Below, one piece after another: positions 61,556 through 64,000 of a stretch of DNA of 64,000 nucleotides (position 1 is the stretch's first letter; each line of letters begins with the position of its first letter). Made by a program: the position numbers and the translations under genes. The notes under the pieces are model-generated. The model was given only the letters and a program-made list of their open reading frames with translations. It did no database searches and was not told the DNA's origin. The DNA comes from Acetivibrio alkalicellulosi. Its GTDB lineage: Bacteria; Bacillota; Clostridia; Acetivibrionales; Acetivibrionaceae. The stretch lies in contig VLTH01000003.1 in the NCBI GenBank assembly GCA_008125075.1, positions 759,480 through 823,479 of the forward strand, in the 5' to 3' direction.

Positions 61556-62534
61556 TTGTGGAATATTAGGGTTGGGAAGTAGTTTGCCAGAGAAGGTTTT
61601 GACAAACTTTGATTTAGAAAAGATGGTAGACACAACAAATGAGTGGATTATGAAAAGAACTGGAATATCCGAGAGAAGGATTTTAGAAAAAGATGTGCCT
61701 GCCCATGAGCTAGGTGTTGACGCTGCTAATAAAGCATTAAAAGATGCTGGCATATCTGCTGAGGATTTAGACTTAATAATTGTAGCTACAGAGACTCCTG
61801 ATTATCTGACACCATCCACATCATGTCTTATCCAAAGTAGGATTAATGCTAAGAAGGCTGCAGCTTTTGACTTAAATGCAGCGTGTTCAGGATTTATATA
61901 TGGTTTAACTGTTGCAGATCAATTTATAAAAAGTGGTTATTATAAATATGTATTGTTAATTGGATGCGAGGGCCTTTCTAAAATAACCGATTGGGAAGAT
62001 AGGAATACATGTGTTTTATTTGGTGACGCAGCAGGAGCTGCGGTTTTAGGCAGAGTTGAAGATGGATATGGTATTATGTCCACATACATTGGGGCCGATG
62101 GAGATTTAGGAAAAAATATTACAGCACCGTGTTGTTATTTAAGTTGCGAAGATATAGAAGTAAGAACTAGAGATAATAAGAGAGTTTTATGGATGGACGG
62201 AGGAGAGGTATTTAAATTTGCAGTAAAAGTAATGGAGCATGGGACAAACAAGGTTTTAGAGCAATCAAATCTCACACTTGAAGACCTCAAACTAATTGTT
62301 CCTCATCAAGCAAATATCAGAATATTAGATGGAGCAGCTAAACGTCTTGGTGTATCTAAGGATAAAATCTTTATCAACCTTCACAAGTATGGTAATATTT
62401 CTTCTGCATCTATACCCGTCGGTTTAAATGAGGCCTATGAGGGAAAAATGTTTACAAAAGGAGACAACCTTGTTTTGGTAGGTTTTGGTGGAGGACTTAC
62501 ATGGGGTTCTGCTTTGGTCAGATGGAGCAAATAA
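61539..62534 (+). CDS. fabH: Beta-ketoacyl-ACP synthase III
   Basis: FabH starts fatty acid synthesis by condensing acetyl-CoA (or a branched acyl-CoA) with malonyl-ACP. The 331-residue protein has the catalytic triad: Cys116 in LNAACSGFIYG, His in VPHQANIRI and Asn in KYGNISSASIP. TTNEWIMKRTGISERR is characteristic. The TTG at 61539 is preferred since GGAGG lies nine bases ahead; the frame is also open to TTG 61530. It overlaps plsX by 17 bases. Confidence 0.96.
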   Translation: MSRIYSCGILGLGSSLPEKVLTNFDLEKMVDTTNEWIMKRTGISERRILEKDVPAHELGVDAANKALKDAGISAEDLDLIIVATETPDYLTPSTSCLIQSRINAKKAAAFDLNAACSGFIYGLTVADQFIKSGYYKYVLLIGCEGLSKITDWEDRNTCVLFGDAAGAAVLGRVEDGYGIMSTYIGADGDLGKNITAPCCYLSCEDIEVRTRDNKRVLWMDGGEVFKFAVKVMEHGTNKVLEQSNLTLEDLKLIVPHQANIRILDGAAKRLGVSKDKIFINLHKYGNISSASIPVGLNEAYEGKMFTKGDNLVLVGFGGGLTWGSALVRWSK

Positions 62535-62572
62535 CTAATATTAATTAAAAGTACTTTATAAGGGAGGTAGTC

Positions 62573-63508
62573 ATGAGTAATATTGCATTTTTGTTTTCAG
62601 GTCAAGGTGCCCAGTATGTAGGTATGGGAAAAGAAATTGCCAGCCAATTCAAGTGTTCAGATATAATATATGATAAAGCATCAGAGGTTTTAGGCTTTGA
62701 TGTAAGAAAAATGATTTTTGAAAGTAATGATGAAACTCTTAAGATAACTGAAAACACACAACCGGCTATTTTGATAACAAGTATTGCATGTATGCAGCCC
62801 CTTCTTGAAAAAGATATAAGACCTAAGGCTTTGGCAGGACTAAGTTTAGGTGAATACTCAGCTCATGTTGCAGCAGGCACAATGAATTTTGAAGATGCTG
62901 TATCATTAGTTAAAAAGAGGGGAAGATTTATGCAAGAGGCTGTGCCAATCGGAGTAGGCACAATGGCAGCAGTTTTAGGTCTTGATAAGGAAAGTGTTTT
63001 AAGTAGTTGTAAAGAGGCAAGTGAAATTGGAGTAGTTGAACCGGCAAATTTTAACTGCCCAGGACAGATTGTTATAGCAGGTGAGGTAAAAGCTGTTGAA
63101 AGAGCGTTAGAAATTGCAAAGTACAAAGGAGCAAGAAGGGCAATGCTACTTCCTGTTAGTGCGCCTTTTCACTGTAGCATGTTGAAGGGAGCAGGTGAAA
63201 AACTTAAAGAAGAGCTTGATAAAATAAACTTAAGTGATATTAAAATTCCTGTGGTAACTAATGTAACTTCTGAATATATTTTAGATAAATCCGTAGTAAA
63301 GGATTTGTTAGTAAAACAGGTTAGTAGTCCTGTTCTATTTGAAGATTCTATAAATAGAATGATAAATAAGGGTATTGATACTTTTATTGAAATAGGACCA
63401 GGTAAAGTTTTGTGTGGCTTTGTAAAAAAGATAAATAGTGAAGTTAAAATTTTAAATATTGAAGATATTGAGTCTTTAAACAAGACCTTGCAAGAAGTGA
63501 ATTATTAA
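62573..63508 (+). CDS. fabD: Malonyl-CoA:ACP transacylase
   Basis: FabD moves malonyl from CoA to ACP. The 311-residue protein has the oxyanion loop FLFSGQGAQYVGMGK, the serine nucleophile Ser91 in AGLSLGEYSAH and the catalytic His200 in VSAPFHCSML. GGGAGG precedes the ATG. It lies 38 bases after fabH in the FapR cluster. Confidence 0.97.
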   Translation: MSNIAFLFSGQGAQYVGMGKEIASQFKCSDIIYDKASEVLGFDVRKMIFESNDETLKITENTQPAILITSIACMQPLLEKDIRPKALAGLSLGEYSAHVAAGTMNFEDAVSLVKKRGRFMQEAVPIGVGTMAAVLGLDKESVLSSCKEASEIGVVEPANFNCPGQIVIAGEVKAVERALEIAKYKGARRAMLLPVSAPFHCSMLKGAGEKLKEELDKINLSDIKIPVVTNVTSEYILDKSVVKDLLVKQVSSPVLFEDSINRMINKGIDTFIEIGPGKVLCGFVKKINSEVKILNIEDIESLNKTLQEVNY

Positions 63509-63544
63509 ATGTATGGTAACATGAGAAAGGAGAGAATGCATATT

Positions 63545-64000
63545 ATGCAATTAAAGGGGAAAACTGCAGTTGTAACAGGTTCGGGCAGAGGTTTAGGAAA
63601 ATCTATTGCTTTAAAACTTGGAGAAATGGGAGCTAATATTGTTTTAAATGATATTTCTGCTTCTGATAGTGTTGAGGCTACTGCTGAGGAGTTTAAAGCT
63701 CTTGGAATTAATGTAGTTGTAACAAAAGGTGATGTAAGAAGTATGGATGATGTTAAGTCAATGATTAAGACTTCTGTTGACACATTTGGAAGTGTTGATA
63801 TATTGGTTAATAATGCAGGTATAACTAAGGATACAATTATTTTTAAAATGTCTGAACAAGACTGGGATGATGTTTTGGACATAAATTTAAAAGGTGCTTT
63901 CTTATGCACTAAAGCAGTTGCTAAGACTATGATGAAAAAGAGAGCAGGTAAAATTATTAATATTTCTTCTGTTGCAGGAGTTATGGGGAATATTGGTCAA
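63545..64000 (+). CDS. fabG: 3-oxoacyl-ACP reductase, 3' end cut by the window
   Basis: FabG reduces beta-ketoacyl-ACP with NADPH. The 152 visible residues show the SDR cofactor loop TGSGRGLGKS (11-20), VNNAGITKD, and the catalytic-serine region IINISSVAG; the Tyr-x-x-x-Lys lies just past the edge. The ATG at 63545 gives the usual MQLKGKTAVVTG start. An in-frame ATG at 63536 is only three bases from AAGGAG, so it is less likely, but the matter is open. It is the fifth gene of the FapR cluster. Confidence 0.95.
   Translation, partial: MQLKGKTAVVTGSGRGLGKSIALKLGEMGANIVLNDISASDSVEATAEEFKALGINVVVTKGDVRSMDDVKSMIKTSVDTFGSVDILVNNAGITKDTIIFKMSEQDWDDVLDINLKGAFLCTKAVAKTMMKKRAGKIINISSVAGVMGNIGQ

Overview
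The window is low-GC, strongly AT-rich DNA from a Gram-positive clostridial bacterium. The clues are AGGAGG-type ribosome binding sites with frequent TTG and GTG starts, a SpoIID-family protein, FapR-controlled lipid genes, PyrR attenuation, a lysine riboswitch, and two secreted proteins with type I dockerin modules. The dockerin loops carry Ser-Thr at the recognition positions, as in Clostridium (Acetivibrio) thermocellum. A cellulosome-forming relative of Acetivibrio/Ruminiclostridium is the best guess; the species cannot be named from this sequence alone.

Layout. 1-5 kb is an accessory region: a small membrane protein, an Rpn-family nuclease, a DUF3592-like membrane protein and a secreted protein with two N-terminal dockerins. 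5-12.6 kb holds an L,D-transpeptidase, tRNA-Leu(GAG), a lysine-riboswitch-controlled asd-dapA-dapB operon with an orphan double-ACT protein, a corrinoid adenosyltransferase and a SpoIID-like protein. 13-20.7 kb combines an AGE-fold sugar enzyme and a glycogen debranching enzyme with a partner-switching module (two STAS proteins, an RsbW-like kinase and a sensor-HAMP-PP2C phosphatase). 20.7-26.1 kb continues, closely packed, with two DJ-1/PfpI proteins, a ThDP enzyme, two SnoaL-like proteins, a metallo-beta-lactamase-fold hydrolase and a VOC protein; I know of no described pathway with this combination. 27.6-32.6 kb is an ABC-2 exporter facing a NarL-type two-component system.

32.9-36.3 kb has queA-tgt-yajC and an unknown protein. 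36.5-39 kb is a putatively Fur-regulated NMT1/SsuA-type ABC importer. After trmB, an intracellular starch-binding-like protein and a TIGR04086-like membrane protein comes the de novo pyrimidine operon (41.4-52 kb: pyrR, pyrB, pyrC, pyrF, carA, carB, pyrK, pyrD; pyrE is absent here). It has a PyrR attenuator before pyrR and, between pyrR and pyrB, a small ORF running through a strong terminator, reminiscent of enterobacterial pyrL. 52.1-54 kb is a leucine-rich-repeat protein with a C-terminal dockerin. 54.2-57.7 kb is an operon with a histidine phosphatase, an SbcD-like nuclease, a half-length SbcC/Rad50-like ATPase ending just after a CPLC hook, and a small coiled-coil protein. The window closes with rimO-pgsA and the lipid cluster fapR-plsX-fabH-fabD-fabG (fabG cut by the edge).

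The intergenic spaces carry several families of palindromic repeats that look like MITE- or REP-type elements: a TTACTTAGGAAT-ended family often sitting at stop codons (six copies), a 113-bp double-hairpin family (four copies plus a remnant, two in tandem), a TGTAACAAA-GTGAAGAA family, and a family seen at 2.8 and 42.4 kb.
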